DNA of 64,000 nucleotides from positions 29,215,042 through 29,279,041 of the forward strand of contig NC_040017.1 of NCBI RefSeq assembly GCF_000972845.2, read 5' to 3'. The notes beneath the pieces are model-generated. The model did no database searches, was not told the DNA's origin, and worked only from the letters and a program-made list of their open reading frames with translations. Below are positions 21,101-41,665 of this stretch, one piece after another. How positions within the stretch are numbered: the first letter of the stretch is position 1; every line of letters starts with the position of its first letter. Made by a program: the position numbers and the translations under genes. The stretch is from Larimichthys crocea (taxonomy: Eukaryota; Chordata; Actinopteri; Sciaenidae).

Positions 21101-23790
21101 GGATGAAGGAAGGATGGAGGAGAGATGAAGGAAGGATGGAGGAGGGATGAAGGAAGGATGGAGGAGGGATGAAGGAAGGATGGAGGAGGGATGAAGGAAG
21201 GATGGAGGAGATATGAAGGAAGGATGGAGGAGAGATGGAAGAAGGATGGAGGAGGGATGAAGGAAGGATGGAGGAGGGATGAAGGAAGGATGGAGGAGGG
21301 ATGAAGGAAGGATGGAGGAGGGATGAAGGAAGGATGGAGGAGGGATGAAGGAAGGATGGAGGAGGGATGAAGGAAGGATGGAGGAGGGATGAAGGAAGGA
21401 TGGAGGAGGGATGAAGGAAGGATGGAGGAGGGATGAAGGAAGGATGGAGGAGGGATGAAGGAAGGATGGAGGAGAGATGAAGGAAGGATGGAGGAGGGAT
21501 GAAGGAAGGATGAAGGAGAGATGAAGGAAGGATGGAGGAGAGATGAAGGAAGTATGAAGGAGAGATGAAGGAAGGATGGAGGAGGGATGAAGGAAGGATG
21601 GAGGAGGGATGAAGGAAGGATGGAGGAGAGATGGAGGAAGGATGGAGGAGAGATGAAGGAAGGATGGAGGAGGGATGAAGGAAGGATGGAGCAGGGATGA
21701 AGGAAGGATTGAGGATATATGAAGGAAGGATGGAGAAGGAAAGAGGGGCGGATGGAGGCGAGATGGAGGAAGGATGGAGGAGGGATGGAAGAAGGATGGA
21801 GGAAGGATGAAGGAGGGATGAAGGAAGGATGGAGAAGGGAAGAGGGGAGGATGGAGGCGAGATGGAGGAAGGATGGAAGAAGGATGGAGGAAGGATGAGG
21901 AGATATGAAGTAAGGATGGAGAAGAGATGAAGGAAGGATGGAGGAGGGATGGAAGAAGGATGGAGGAGAGATGAAGGAAGGATGGAGGAGAGATGGAGGA
22001 GATATGAAGTAAGGATGGAGGAGGGATGAAGGACGGATGGAGGAGAGATGAAGGAAGGATGGAGGAAAGATGGAGGAGATATGAAGTAAGGATGGAGGAG
22101 AGGTGAAGGAAGGATGGAGGAGAGATGGAGGAGAGGTGGAGAAGGGAAGAGGGAAGGATGAAGGAAGGATGGAGGAGGGATGAAGGAAGAATAGAGGAGG
22201 GATGAAGGAAGGATGGAGGAAAGATGGAGGAAGGATGAAGGAAGGATGGAGGAGGGATGAAGGAAGAATGGAGGAGAGATGAAGAAAGGATGGAGGAAAG
22301 ATGGAGGAAGGATGGAGGAGATATGAAGGAAGGATGGAGGAGAGATGAAGGAAGGATGGAGGCGAGATGGAGGAATGATGGATGAGATATGAAGTAAGGA
22401 TGGAGGAGCGATGAAGGAAGGATGGAGGAGAGATGGAGGAAGGATGGAGGAGAGATGGATGAAGGAAGGATGGAGGAGGGATGGAGGAGGGATGAAGGAG
22501 GGATGGAGGAGAGATGGATGAAGGAAGGATGGAGGAGGGATGGAGGAGGGATGAAGGAAGGATGGAGGAGGGATGGAGGAGGGATGAAAGAAGGATGGAG
22601 GAGGGATGGAGGAGAGATGAAGGAGAGATGGAGGAGAGATGGAGGAAGGATGGAGGAGGGATGAGAGGCTGCGTGGTGCATTTTCTGCAGTTTCCATGAC
22701 AACAGGAGGAGCAGAGCGCTTCGTGTGCTGAGCTCTGACAGAAACATTAAATACATGAACACACACACACACACACACACACAGACACACACACACACAC
22801 ACACACACAGACACACACACACACAGACGGACCATCAGGGTTCTGTGTGAGCTTCTACAGAACCAGAACCGATGATCAGCAGCTGCTCATTAACATAAAT
22901 CAGATAAAACATGAATTAGTCAGAACTGATGTTTGTTTGATCAGAGCAGAGCCTGCGTTTGGTTAGAGGAGAACGTTCTGACAACGTTCTGTCTGTGGAG
23001 AACGACTCCACCCAACCCGTGCTGTCTGATGTGGATCCTGTGAAGTTCTGTGAAAGAGACCTGAACCCTCCAGACTCTGCCTGGACCTGTTGGTTCCTGG
23101 TTCTTGGTATCAGATCTTTAGGTCTGGTCCACATGGTCCAGGTTCTGTAGAACCTTCAGTCTAACCCGGCGTTCTCTCTCATCAGTCCAGATGGTTGTTT
23201 CCTCGCGGCCGGATCAGCTGACGGTGCTGTTTACATCTGGAACGTCTCCACCGGGAACCTGGAGACCCGCCTACCGGACCAACACAGGTACCGTCCATGA
23301 TACTGATCAGCTGATCCAGACATTCCTGGTTTGTTTGGTTCTTTCTTGGTTTGTTTGGTTCTTTCTTGGTTTGTTTGGTTCTTTTTTGGTTTGTTTGGTT
23401 CTTTCTTGGTTTGTTTTGGTTCTTTCTTGGTTTGTTTTGGTTCTTTTTTGGTTTGTTTGGTTCTTTCTTGGTTTGTTTGTTTGGTTCTTTCTTGGTTTGT
23501 TTGGTTCTTTCTTGGTTCATGTTTGCTTGGTTCTTTCTGTTGTCTAATTGTGAAGTGCTTCCTGTAAATCTAAACCAGGTTAAATAGAACCCACAGTGGC
23601 CTGTGGATGGTTCCCTGAAGGTCTCCTTGTGTTCTCGTAGATGTAAATGTGGTCCTGCTCCTTTAATAACCTTGTCCTCTTCCTGTCTGTCTTCAGTTCG
23701 TCCATCAGCGCCGTGTCCTGGTCTCTGTCTGGTGAATACGTTGTTAGCGTGGACAAGAGTCGGCTCGCCGTCCTCTGGAGCGACATCTGA
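8936..23790 (+). CDS. atg16l2: ATG16L2, autophagy-related ATG16-like protein with WD40 propeller (split gene)
   Basis: ATG16 proteins bind ATG5-ATG12 and direct LC3 lipidation; the L2 paralogue does so poorly in canonical autophagy. The start at 8936 gives [20 protein letters not shown], the ATG5-binding N-terminus, with one shift near 9027; an upstream ATG at 8847 stops after nine codons. Coiled-coil and linker exons are only partly readable (see the 10100-13690 entry). WD40 exons are clean: 16047-16152, 16231-16301, 16371-16442, 16518-16638, 16717-16822, 17480-17632, 17719-17766, 23186-23287, 23697-23790 (TGA). Blade motifs include [46 protein letters not shown] and [13 protein letters not shown]. 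The forms HIVRQL-like and [10 protein letters not shown] fit ATG16L2 better than ATG16L1. The usual GSDW is GSDS here. Human ATG16L2 is near ARRB1 on 11q13.4, which supports the call. Confidence 0.92.
9056..9101. repeat. AC microsatellite
   Basis: An (AC)n run of about 45 bp right after the first atg16l2 coding exon. It follows the GTACGG that serves as the likely donor at 9050. The region 9102-10090 has no exon I can support. Confidence 0.9.
10100..13690 (+). CDS. atg16l2: Candidate coiled-coil and linker exons of ATG16L2 (low resolution)
   Basis: Four to five exon-like patches lie between repeats. About 10110-10190 reads [11 protein letters not shown] and ends at GGTACG. About 11597-11690 has a coiled-coil-like K/E-rich segment. 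About 11808-11910 reads [14 protein letters not shown], resembling the end of the ATG16 coiled coil. About 13302-13368 reads [10 protein letters not shown] and ends in a GTGAG donor. About 13498-13582 ([20 protein letters not shown] donor) and 13648-13690 (VP-containing) have good acceptors. Order and splice style fit the region between the N-terminal helix and the WD40 part, but frames are broken by indels and individual edges are uncertain. Confidence 0.45.
10395..11110. repeat. Minisatellite, about 26-bp unit, seed GGACAGATGTGAAGGAGAGG
   Basis: Roughly 27 noisy copies in an atg16l2 intron. The purine-rich strand has no stop codons over long stretches on the opposite strand, which creates spurious Ser/His/Leu-rich reading frames there. 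Confidence 0.92.
12085..13285. repeat. Minisatellite, about 50-55-bp unit, seed CATAGTTAATCCAGGTACCT
   Basis: About 22 very noisy copies containing CCAGGTACCTGAACGCACC followed by an (AC)n run and CACCTGTTCATTACATAG. Each unit contains GGTACCTG, a donor-like palindromic core. It fills the atg16l2 intron upstream of the exon near 13302. Confidence 0.9.
13860..15451. repeat. Minisatellite, 12-bp unit TACTACACACTG
   Basis: About 1.6 kb of noisy TACTACACACTG/TACACACTG units running into the N gap at 15452. The same unit resumes cleanly at 15915-16030, so the gap lies inside one array. Confidence 0.92.
15452..15481. other. Assembly gap (30 N)
   Basis: A run of 30 N separates the 12-bp array from a second copy of the 26-bp array. 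Confidence 0.99.
15482..15905. repeat. Second copy of the 10.4-11.25 kb segment (26-bp array plus unique tail)
   Basis: GGACAGATGTGAAGGAGAGG units run to about 15800. They are followed by a unique tail with CGACTGCTC, AGCGACG and GATCTGTGGTAAAA that matches 11130-11240 in the same order. The copy ends abruptly and the 12-bp array resumes. Confidence 0.85.
16833..17192. repeat. Minisatellite, 16-bp unit CACACTTCACCTGTTC
   Basis: About 22 clean copies. The array starts a few bases after the GTGAG donor of the WD40 exon 16717-16822 and seems to have grown from the donor-flanking sequence GACTTCACCTGTGCC. Confidence 0.95.
17985..22670. repeat. Large polypurine minisatellite, 22-bp unit, seed GATGGAGGAGGGATGAAG
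   Basis: About 4.7 kb and over 200 copies in the atg16l2 intron between WD40 exons 17719-17766 and 23186-23287. The core 19930-21480 is almost perfectly uniform, while both flanks are mixed with variant units (GATATGAAGTAAG, GGGAAGAGG). The unit has no pyrimidine except T, and 22 is not a multiple of 3, so all three opposite-strand frames stay open for more than a thousand codons. These reading frames are not genes. Confidence 0.97.
22757..22826. repeat. CA microsatellite with CAGA interruptions
   Basis: An (AC)n run with occasional ACAG, just after the 22-bp array. Confidence 0.92.
23325..23530. repeat. Minisatellite, about 20-bp unit GGTTCTTTCTTGGTTTGTTT
   Basis: About ten copies in the last atg16l2 intron. 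The flanking intron holds nothing else visible. Confidence 0.92.
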
Positions 23791-25010
23791 AACTACAATC
23801 CACGACGAGGTCACGGAAAGACTCAAAACAAACTGATCTGAGAGCTGTCGAAGGAAACAGACGCTCGCTGCCTTTTCTCATTTTTCTAACACAAAGTTCA
23901 ACTGAAAACTGAAACAACAGAGACACAAACAGCTACCTGAACTTTAAACAGTAGAATAACAAAAGAAAAACATTATACAAACGTTATAGAAACATTATAA
24001 ATATGGGTATTTTCTTTGGTTCTTAAGAAAACAGATTTTTAGACAAAGCTGACCTGAGGTCAGAGGTCAATGAACGTTGGACAAACGTTTTATGAACGTT
24101 TCTGAACAAACCACTGCTTCCAGCTGAATGATGAAAAACATTTAGTTCATCTTAATTTTTATCTTCATAGAGCCAAACGTAAACTGAACTTAAGTTCTTC
24201 TTGTCAGGATTTCAAAGACGAGGGCTTCCTCGCTGTCTTTCTTGGTTCTGGCTCCGGTCCAGGACAAATGTCGATTCTCTGCTAGTCCAGTCTGATGTTT
24301 ATATTGACTCTTACGTAATAATTACGTACATAGTTTAATCTGGCTCAATTTACTTTACAAGAACGTTTTGATCCAAAGAAACATGAACCCGGTTTGGATG
24401 AAGCTCAGCTGGATTTAGAGCCTCAAGAACATTTTGTGTACTCAAAGGTCAGGTTCAGGGTTCAGGGTTCGGGTTCAGGGTTCTGGTTCAGGGTTCTGGT
24501 TGTTTTAGCACCGACCTTCTGTTTGTTTGTCTGTTTTTCTTATTTTCTTATTTATTTGATGATTTCTTGTTTGTTTTTAGGTCATGTGACCTTCAGGGGA
24601 TTTAAAGGGACCTTCTTAAACAGACACAGAGAGACAAACTGCTGATCCAGAATCAGAGCAGCCTGTCAGTCTAAACTGAGGGCGGCGCTGACGTATGATG
24701 TACTAATCCACGTTAAACAAATGTTAACGAGAGAAGTTAAATGATGACACTTCCTGTTTTAAACACAAAGCTCACATTGACGTGACGTTAGCGCCCCCAA
24801 CAGGCCAGAACAAACATCAGCTATCTGAGTCAAGACGTGATTCGTCCGTCTTCTTTAAATTAATGAGGAGGCGGGGCTTCGTTTTACCGATTACCTGGAT
24901 CATGTGCACGAGCGTTGAGCTGCTAACTTCCTGTTTAGCCCTCCGCTAACTTGTTGTTTGCTATGAGCTAGCTAGCCGCTAGGTGCTAATCCAAGTTACG
25001 ACTGCACGTT

Positions 25011-25165
25011 AACCTGAGAGCTTTATTTTGAAAGTCTAACAGGATGTTTGCTGCGCTGACATTAACCTGAGAGCTTTATTTTGAAAGTCTAACAGGATGT
25101 TTGCTGCGCTGACGTTAACCTGAGAGCTTTATTTTGAAAGTCTAACAGGATGTTTTCTGGTTCAT
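25011..25165. repeat. 53-bp unit repeated three times in the atg16l2 3' region
   Basis: Copies begin with AACCTGAGAGCTTTATTTTG at 25011, 25064 and 25117 and are nearly identical. The 23791-25010 stretch before it looks like 3' UTR or intergenic sequence with no coding signal. Confidence 0.93.
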
Positions 25166-25271
25166 GTTGTGTCAGCAGTTTGTCTCCTGATGACTCTTTA
25201 ATAATTAACGATGTTCTGTCTTCATGTCGTTTACATTCTGCTGCTGTAACTTAACGAGCTCTTTGATTTCT

Positions 25272-25277
25272 AATAAA
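25272..25277 (+). terminator. Candidate poly(A) signal AATAAA, atg16l2
   Basis: CTAATAAACGTG lies about 1.5 kb after the stop codon and is followed by a GT-rich tail. It is the strongest hexamer between the stop and arrb1. Confidence 0.45.
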
Positions 25278-25708
25278 CGTGTTTAACCTTCAACCTGTCG
25301 TCACCTCGGTTATTTTAAACTTGGTGCCGCCGCCGCCGCGGGCTGTTTCATTAATGAAGAAACAGGAAGCAGCTGCTGCCTCAACCTCAACGACCTACAG
25401 ACACTGAACACACCGCCAGCAGAACTTTGACCAGCTCGGTAGGTCTGACTGGACCCCGCTGGTTTCAGAGGTTCTGTTCTGGTTCTGGTCTGATCCTGAT
25501 GCTACCTCATAGCGTTAGCTGCAGTTGGCTATTGGCTGCTGAAAACACCAATCAGCATCCACGACGAGTTCAACCACAAAACAGAGGTTTGGATCCAGCT
25601 GTCGTACGGTGGCCTCTGAGGAACAAACTCACACCTCAGAAATGATCAGGCTCTTTGCAACAGACGTTAGCTCAGTTTGTTAGCCGGGCTGCACCGGGGG
25701 AGTGTTTG

Positions 25709-25755
25709 AGAAGAAGAAGAAGAAGAAGAAGAAGAAGAAGAAGAAGAAGAAGAAG
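25709..25755. repeat. GAA trinucleotide microsatellite
   Basis: About 15 uninterrupted GAA/AAG triplets upstream of arrb1. Confidence 0.95.
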
Positions 25756-26039
25756 GCGGCTGGGGGTCGTGCCAGAACCGGAGCTGAACAGGTGGGCACT
25801 GTAACCGGGCTCAGCAGCTCTATGGACATAATGGCAGAGGAGAAGAGGACGCTGACGGAGGAAGCTAAGAAAAGAAAAGGAGAGAGATGTTTCTGATCTA
25901 ATAATTTAGTCCATTTCTAATCTTAATGTCTCTAATCCCTGAAGGTCGGGTGGAGCTGATGGAGGTCAGAGTCCAGCTGTCTTTGTGACGTTCTGACCGC
26001 TGGCTGTTTGCAGGTTTTAACACATTTTACTGCTAATGA

Positions 26040-26135
26040 GTCTGAGAGGAGGGAGGAGGGAGGAGGGGAGGAGGAAGGAGGGAAGGAAGGAGGAGGGGAG
26101 GAGACAGAGGGAGGAGGGGGAGTTAAAGAGGAGGA
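26040..26135. repeat. Polypurine GGAGGA-rich tract upstream of arrb1
   Basis: A strand-biased G/A tract about 250 bp upstream of the arrb1 start codon. It lies in the presumed promoter/5' UTR region; no TATA box is evident. CA microsatellites follow at 26230-26272. Confidence 0.7.
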
Positions 26136-26379
26136 GCGGTGTATTCAGTTGTCTGTTCAGTCGGAGCTCAGATGGAGGTTTTTCCTCCTGCTGAGGAGAA
26201 TCTGACGGCATGACGACGACTTCCTGAGAGAGACACACACACACATACACACACATACACACACACACACACATCCTCCTCTCAGTTTCCACGGTGACGG
26301 CATCCCTCCATCCTCCTCCTCCACCTCCTCCTCCATCATATCTCGGTCCGGCTGCTGTCAGCTTGTCTGTGTCGTCAGG

Positions 26380-35712
<9,333 letters not shown>

Positions 35713-36698
35713 AGGCGCAGAGCGTCGCCGCCGTCTCCACCGCTGCTGTTGTTGTTTCGCTGCTGTTTGTAGTGTGGAGCTAACGGAGGTCACCTTTAGG
35801 TCCGGACACCCCTGAAACACTCGGCGGACGGTGCCGTGTTTGTGTTCTCGTTCATGTTCGTCCTCTCTCTGCGTCCTGCTAGAATACTGCAGCGTAGACA
35901 TCAGTTGTGTTTTCAGACGGAGCAGCTCTCCACTCCTTCGCCGACCAGCCGGAGACTCGACCCGGCGAGCGCGGCGTCGAACCGACGGCTGGTAGCATGC
36001 CTCTAATGTCACTTTGTTCTATGTGTTTCCATTAGGGAGCGAGCAGGAGTAACGTTGTGTTGAGATTAGTTTCGATGTGTCGTATCAGAGGGTCTTCATA
36101 AACACTGCCAACACTTGGGGTCCATCTGGACGGACTTCAGTCTTCAGACGGACGGTTTTGTTAACGGTCGGCGAAGCTGCAGAGCTCCGGAGGAAGAGTC
36201 CCGACCCACCGAGAGGACCCGAGACTGTCAGAGAGCGCCACCTGTCAGCCGAGAGGAACCGGTGGCCTCGTTTGCATGAAATAATGAAATACATCCATTA
36301 CTATGATTTATTAACGTCATAATACTCAGCATCTATAGAGGACGGCCCAGACACGTGTTGATCATTTTACGAATCATCGGCAGAGTTTAGATCCGACCAA
36401 TCACAGAAGAGTGAGTCTCGCCGCTCTCAGCGTTTCAGTTTGGTCCAAAAACACGGCGGCCGTTGATGATTCAGAAAATGACGGTCAGGGAAGAGATCGT
36501 GAACAGTTTGTCCCTCCATGAGTCCGTGTGTCATTAGTATTGTGTATGTGTGTGATGATGTCATAGGTCACCTGACTGACTGAATGAATCTGGACAGCAC
36601 AACATCAAACACACCCCAAACATCTTTATTATTTTGGCAAATATTGGCTTTTATTTTGATAGGGCCAGGAAGTAACCTGTATATTCCACTGCATCTTA

Positions 36699-36704
36699 AA
36701 TAAA
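36699..36704 (+). terminator. Poly(A) signal AATAAA, arrb1
   Basis: CTTAAATAAAAGG lies about 990 bp after the arrb1 stop. The 35713-36698 stretch is its presumed 3' UTR. The stretch 36705-37790 shows nothing I can assign. Confidence 0.65.
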
Positions 36705-37793
36705 AGGACGTTCGTGGCAACCTGTGTGAGTTTTTGAAATTCTGTTCAACATCACCTGAGAACTTTCTCTAAGCAGAACCTGACTCATGGTGGACCGCAA
36801 CAATCAGAAGGTCAGGAGCACGAACATCGTCGACCCATGGAGGAACCGTACGCGGTAAAATACGACGTGTAGATTCTCCTTTAGGGTCAAAGCGGTCACC
36901 CAGTCTTGGACTATCGAGATTTTCGGGGACCACTGTGATACCTTTCACACATTTCTGCACAAATATATCATTCTGCATCTTTTGTGCTCCACATGGACCA
37001 AAAACCTGCATGCAACCAAAGCCTGCTCAAAGATGTTGGTCCCTCATCTACAGTACATGTTGAGATCAGGTACTTCAGATTCAGACTTGGAGTCAATGTT
37101 TTTGTCCATGGAGTCATACATTTATTTTGCTCCTCTCTGACTTTGGGACCACTGACCTTCTTAAGTTGAAGCACATGAATTACCTGGTCAGTACCTGGTC
37201 TTTATGTACCTGATGTAAAACGTCATGTAACTGAACTTGAAAGAAGTCATCACTGACTTTTGGTTTTTGGAGTTGTGTTTGTTAAGCGCATCAATCCACC
37301 CTGACCTCTGTACATGAACTACAACCCGACAAACTAGAGGAGAACCTACAGCCTCATAGTTTGGAACGTAGTTCACCTCATGTACCTGCTGGAATACATT
37401 ATGTAAGCTAACTTCTGAAGGTAACTTGAAAGAAGACTGTGTTCCATCCATTGACCTCGACCGCCCCCATACGTGGACTTTCTTGTTTGACACAAAGCTA
37501 CGAAAAGCTGCTAGAAGGGAGTCATAGTTTGTAACGTAGAACCAGCAGCAAACTGCATTTGATGTGTTGGGAGGGTTGAACGGTCCACATTCGTGCAACA
37601 TGAACCATGATTTTCTAAATATTATTGTAGAAATAACTTAAACACGTCTTCTTTCTTTATTGACCTACTAACTGAAGGTCCTGCTGTCCAGAGGATGAAC
37701 CCTTTAGGGCCTTTCTTCTAGCGCCACCTCAGGTCAGTCAGAGAGATTCACATGAATGTTTGAAGCTAAATCTTTGACCTGGAGAAACAAACG

Positions 37794-38780
37794 TCACATT
37801 TGTCTTTTTCCCGCCGGAGCAACCTTCACTGTCATCACAGTCTGCACTCTGAGCTTGAAAATCCTGAAGAAGCCATTTCGTATTTCTTTAGTCCGAACGC
37901 CGTAGATGATCGGGTTGACTGTTGCTGGGAACAGGATGTACATGAGTCCCATGAAGGTGTTGACGTCCGTCGGTATGGGTATGTTCAGGTTGTGAGAGAG
38001 AAATGTGACGCTGCCCACCAGGTAGAAACACATCATGATGATCAGGTGAGTGCCACAGGTGTGAAACGCCTTCCAGCGGTCCTCGTCGGGGGCCGTCGCT
38101 CGCAGCACGGCGCTCAGGATCTTCATGTAGGAGAAGAAGATGAGCGGTATGTCCACGCCCACGAAGCAGATGATCACGGCGAGGCCCGCCGCGGTGTTCT
38201 TCTCCGTGCTGTCGCACGCCAGGCTGACCAGCGCCATGTGGTCACAGTAGCAGTGCTGGATCAGGTTGGAGCTGCAGAACCGCAGCGAATCCGCCAAACC
38301 GACCAGCGTGCCCATGATGGAGCCGCTGCGGAGCAGCGTGAACAGCAGCAGCTTCATGAACAAAGACGAGTCCACGATTTCGGTGTAGCGCAGCGGGTGG
38401 CAGATGGCCACGTAGCGGTCCAGCGCCATCACCAGCAGCAGCGTGGACTCCAAAGAGGACAGGAAGTGAGTGAAGAACATCTGAGTCAGGCACCCAGCCA
38501 ATGAGATCTCGTCCCAGTCGAACAGGAGGCCAAGGAGCATGTTGGGGATGATGGCGGTCACCACGAGAATGTCGATGACGCACAGCATGCAGATGAGGAG
38601 GTACATGGGGCTGTGCAGACTCTCCACACTGCAGATCACGTACAACAACAACGAGTTTCCCAGCAGCACCGACAGGTAAGAAGCGGTGAACGGCAGCGCC
38701 AGCAGCCGACGGTGTTCCTGCAGCGCCGGGAAACCTCTGAACACGAAGGTGCTGTGGGAGAAGTTCCACGCCTCCAACAT
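37794..38780 (-). CDS. Olfactory receptor, class I (OR51/52-like), intact
   Basis: Intronless 328-codon seven-transmembrane odorant GPCR of the plasma membrane of olfactory neurons. Seen: N-glycosylation site NFS at residues 6-8; GN in TM1 (about 41-42); HSPMYLLICM in the first intracellular loop/TM2; the extracellular-loop Cys near 97; MALDRYVAICHPLRY at about 118-132; Cys-rich second loop HCYCDH near 176; KAFHTCGTHL before TM6; and PIIYGVRTKEIRN in TM7. The FRGFPALQEH and CLTQMFFTHF forms fit class I (OR51/52-type) receptors. The start at 38780 gives the normal length. The gene is more GC-rich than its flanks and is convergent with arrb1. Ligand unknown. Confidence 0.95.
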   Translation of the reverse strand: MLEAWNFSHSTFVFRGFPALQEHRRLLALPFTASYLSVLLGNSLLLYVICSVESLHSPMYLLICMLCVIDILVVTAIIPNMLLGLLFDWDEISLAGCLTQMFFTHFLSSLESTLLLVMALDRYVAICHPLRYTEIVDSSLFMKLLLFTLLRSGSIMGTLVGLADSLRFCSSNLIQHCYCDHMALVSLACDSTEKNTAAGLAVIICFVGVDIPLIFFSYMKILSAVLRATAPDEDRWKAFHTCGTHLIIMMCFYLVGSVTFLSHNLNIPIPTDVNTFMGLMYILFPATVNPIIYGVRTKEIRNGFFRIFKLRVQTVMTVKVAPAGKRQM

Positions 38781-38989
38781 GGTGCCGGCTTCACCTGAAC
38801 TGGAACATCAACACGTCTGAGAGGATACAAAGACTTTAATGAAGTAAAAGAACACAAGTGTGAGAGTGTAGGAATGTCTCTATTGGCTGATCTGTGGCAG
38901 GTTTCGTCTCCACCCACCCCAACTCGCCGTCCCCTCATATGAAACAAGCGTCTCCTGACTCTACAGCCTTATGACTAAACATTTACTTT

Positions 38990-39180
38990 GAATCAGGATG
39001 AATGATAAAAGTTAGCATAATATCATGACAATGAAGACGATTTAAAGCAAATTATTATTATTATATTATCATTTGTGATTATTAAATTATTAGTTAAATA
39101 TTCACAGATCACTTACGTCTGCTCTCATCCAGCCATACAGATCGTTTTGTTGTTGATGTTCTTGTTGTCATCACATGTTT
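38990..39180. other. AT-rich intergenic stretch upstream of the class I receptor
   Basis: ATTATT-rich sequence with no coding signal. Upstream non-coding exons or a promoter for the receptor would be expected here or beyond, but I cannot identify them. Confidence 0.4.
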
Positions 39181-39189
39181 TCTGAAAAT

Positions 39190-39605
39190 AACAATGTATG
39201 TGTGTTAACATTTGTTGTATGTTAACATTTGTTATTTGTTTGTTAACATTTGTTGTTTGTTAACGTTTGTTATTGTTTGTTAACATTTGTTATTGTTTAT
39301 TACATTTGTTGTTTGTTAACGTTTGTTATGTTTGTTAACATTTGTTATTGTTGTTAACATTTGTTATTGTTTTTAACATTTGTTGTTTGTTAACATTTGT
39401 TATTGTTTGTTTTTTTGTTTTTTTAAAATGTTTGTTATTGTTTGTTAACATTTGTTGTTTGTTAACATTTGGTTGTTTTGTTAACATTTGTTATGTTTGT
39501 TACATTTGTTGTTTGTTAACATTTGTTATTGTTTGTTAATATTTGTTATTAGTTGTTAACGTTTGTATTGTTTGTTAACGTTTGTTAACGCTCATGTTTG
39601 TTACA
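39190..39605. repeat. Minisatellite, seed TTGTTAACATTTGTTATTG
   Basis: About 20 irregular units mixing TTAACATTTGTTATTGTTTG and TTAACATTTGTTGTTTG. The same repeat recurs at 46510-47400 in this orientation and at 48075-48290 in the opposite orientation. Confidence 0.93.
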
Positions 39606-39917
39606 CTTTTGTTAATTCTCATTAATTAATTTTGTTTTATGGTAAAGATTTAACTATTAAACAGTTTGTCAAGATAAATAAACAGTTGCTTTATAATAAT
39701 GACAAATTGATTTGTTTGTTTGTGTTTACTTTTAAAAGAACCACATGACATTTCAATGTTAATACTTTGTTACTAAATATCAGTGTTGTATATTTGTGGA
39801 ATTATACTTAACACATATTGTTTAATTATTTCTTGAATTATTGAACCTGTTTTTTATTTATTAATTATTATTCAGTTTGGCAAATGAGTCAAAGACTTCA
39901 TCTGTCCTTTGTTTATG

Positions 39918-39986
39918 TTTTATATATATATATATATAATATAATATATATATATTATATATATATATATATATTAAGATACTACA
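39918..39986. repeat. AT microsatellite ending at an assembly gap
   Basis: (TA)n of about 60 bp runs into 10 N at 39987-39996. Confidence 0.92.
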
Positions 39987-40454
39987 NNNNNNNNNNTATC
40001 GTCGAAATACTGCTGAATTAATTAAACATGGTATCTAATGTGCCCTTTCATACGAGTGGTTCATTGCTGCTGTTGGGTGAACTTAAACAGAAGTCCTCTG
40101 CAAAGTTTCAGCTCAGTTAGGAGGGAGTCCACAGTATGACTAAAGCAGCTAACAGGCAATGATCAGCCTCACTCGTCTTCCAGGTTTGTATTTCAACCTA
40201 ATATCGTCTGGCACTTTGAATAAAAGGACATCATGATGCCCTAGGGTTTTGTATTTTTACCTGTCGTCTCCATGATCCGAAATCTGTTCAGTGTTTTCTA
40301 TCTGACTTTTTCTTTGTGTATTTCATGTTTGCGCTGCCAACATTGTGTCAAATTAAATTTAAGCAGTTTAAACTTTTACACTTATACGACCAATTCACTC
40401 ATTTCTTTGTTGTGATCTCCTCAGTAGAGTTTGTGATAATTCCCAAACAGAGGC

Positions 40455-41393
40455 TCATGAAACTCTAACACAGGTCTTATATTTCCCACTTAGTGCTTAC
40501 TTTGACACTGGCGGTTCAAATACTTACATTTTTTAATTACTATGTCTTTATACATTTTTATTGTGTATTTAATCTTTCTCATTGTGGTTATCTGCATGAA
40601 CAGGAAGGTTACCTGAACCCTATGTACCTTCTTTCTGTGCAGCCTGTTTATGAATAACTGTTGTTATTACAGGGTTGTTTCCGTTCCTATGCAGCAGATT
40701 ACTTTCTGCCATTCCACACTGTTTCTGCTCCTTTTTGTTATCTGCAATTTTGTTTACACAACTTTTGGACGCATCGAAACTTTTAAATTTAACCATCTTG
40801 TCCTATGGCAGATATTTGCCATCTGCATTCCTCACAATATAAAACCACAGTATGACATCTAATAAGTTGCCAAGTTTATATCGCTCATCCTGGTTATACC
40901 CAATGCTGAAAATGTTGATTTTGACATCACTACGATCATCTTTACGCTGTTGGGAACATTTCATTAACAAAGTGTACTGTATAAATTCCTATTGTCAAAC
41001 TGCCTGCTCTGACACAACTATTAATTAGTATCTGTGGACTCGTTATCTTTTTTTACTACAACTCTGTGTTCCTTTAATTTTTCTCTTTGTCCCGTATATA
41101 AAGATCCTTCAGTCTGTTTCTCTGGTTCTAAACAGACCAGGACCCGAAAGCTGTCAGTACCTGACACCACCTCACCTCGTTCTCTGCTCACACTTGCCCT
41201 TGTGTTCGCTTGAACTTGTGCGAAGCAGGTTACACGTGAACACGTTTACCCCACATGTGGGAAATTGTTTTCTTCATGCCTTTTTCATATTTCAGCACTC
41301 CTTCAAACCCTCTAATGTACGGCTCTGACTCTGTCCAAAAATCCGGTCACGTGTAACAAGTCTGCTTTTCAACTGTGAAACATTTCATATTAA
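40455..41393 (+). pseudogene. Olfactory receptor copy in left arm (frameshifted)
   Basis: Counterpart of the intact receptor at 53702-54637. Pieces such as AYFDTG, FNHLVLWQIFAICIP and the terminal stretch ending TTCATATTAA at 41393 align with it, but there are numerous one-base frameshifts and larger losses around the first half. Either a decayed duplicate or, more likely given the indel type, a low-accuracy reading of the same sequence. Confidence 0.85.
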
Positions 41394-41631
41394 ACTATTT
41401 CAACAACTAAGCCTGTTTTATTAGTGTAGCAGAGCCTTTGTAGTATTTAAATCTTTTTCCTCTGTTATCTGTGGAGTGTGAGAAATAAAAAGAGAAAATG
41501 CATACACTCGTTTTGTTTTCAGCCGTTTTACTTCTGAACACGTGGAGACATACCACACAACAGTGTTTGTGTCAGCATGTAAAGGACGAGATCCACTAAC
41601 AACCCAGGTGACCAAGGTGGTTAAAACAACA

Positions 41632-41634
<3 letters not shown>

Positions 41635-41665
<31 letters not shown>

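Noticed and set aside
17952..22835. Reading frames of 1627 and 1004 codons on the minus strand, rich in Ser, Pro, Leu and His
   Set aside because: They are the translation of the 22-bp minisatellite, open in all three frames because the unit has no stop; they lie antisense in an atg16l2 intron.
36769..37601. Small minus-strand frames (80 and 137 codons) between arrb1 and the olfactory receptor
   Set aside because: No recognisable family, no splice or start context and no repeat evidence; not enough to call a gene.
37800..38504. 234-codon plus-strand frame opposite the class I olfactory receptor
   Set aside because: Shadow of the GC-rich receptor gene; rich in Gln, His, Glu and Arg with no domain.
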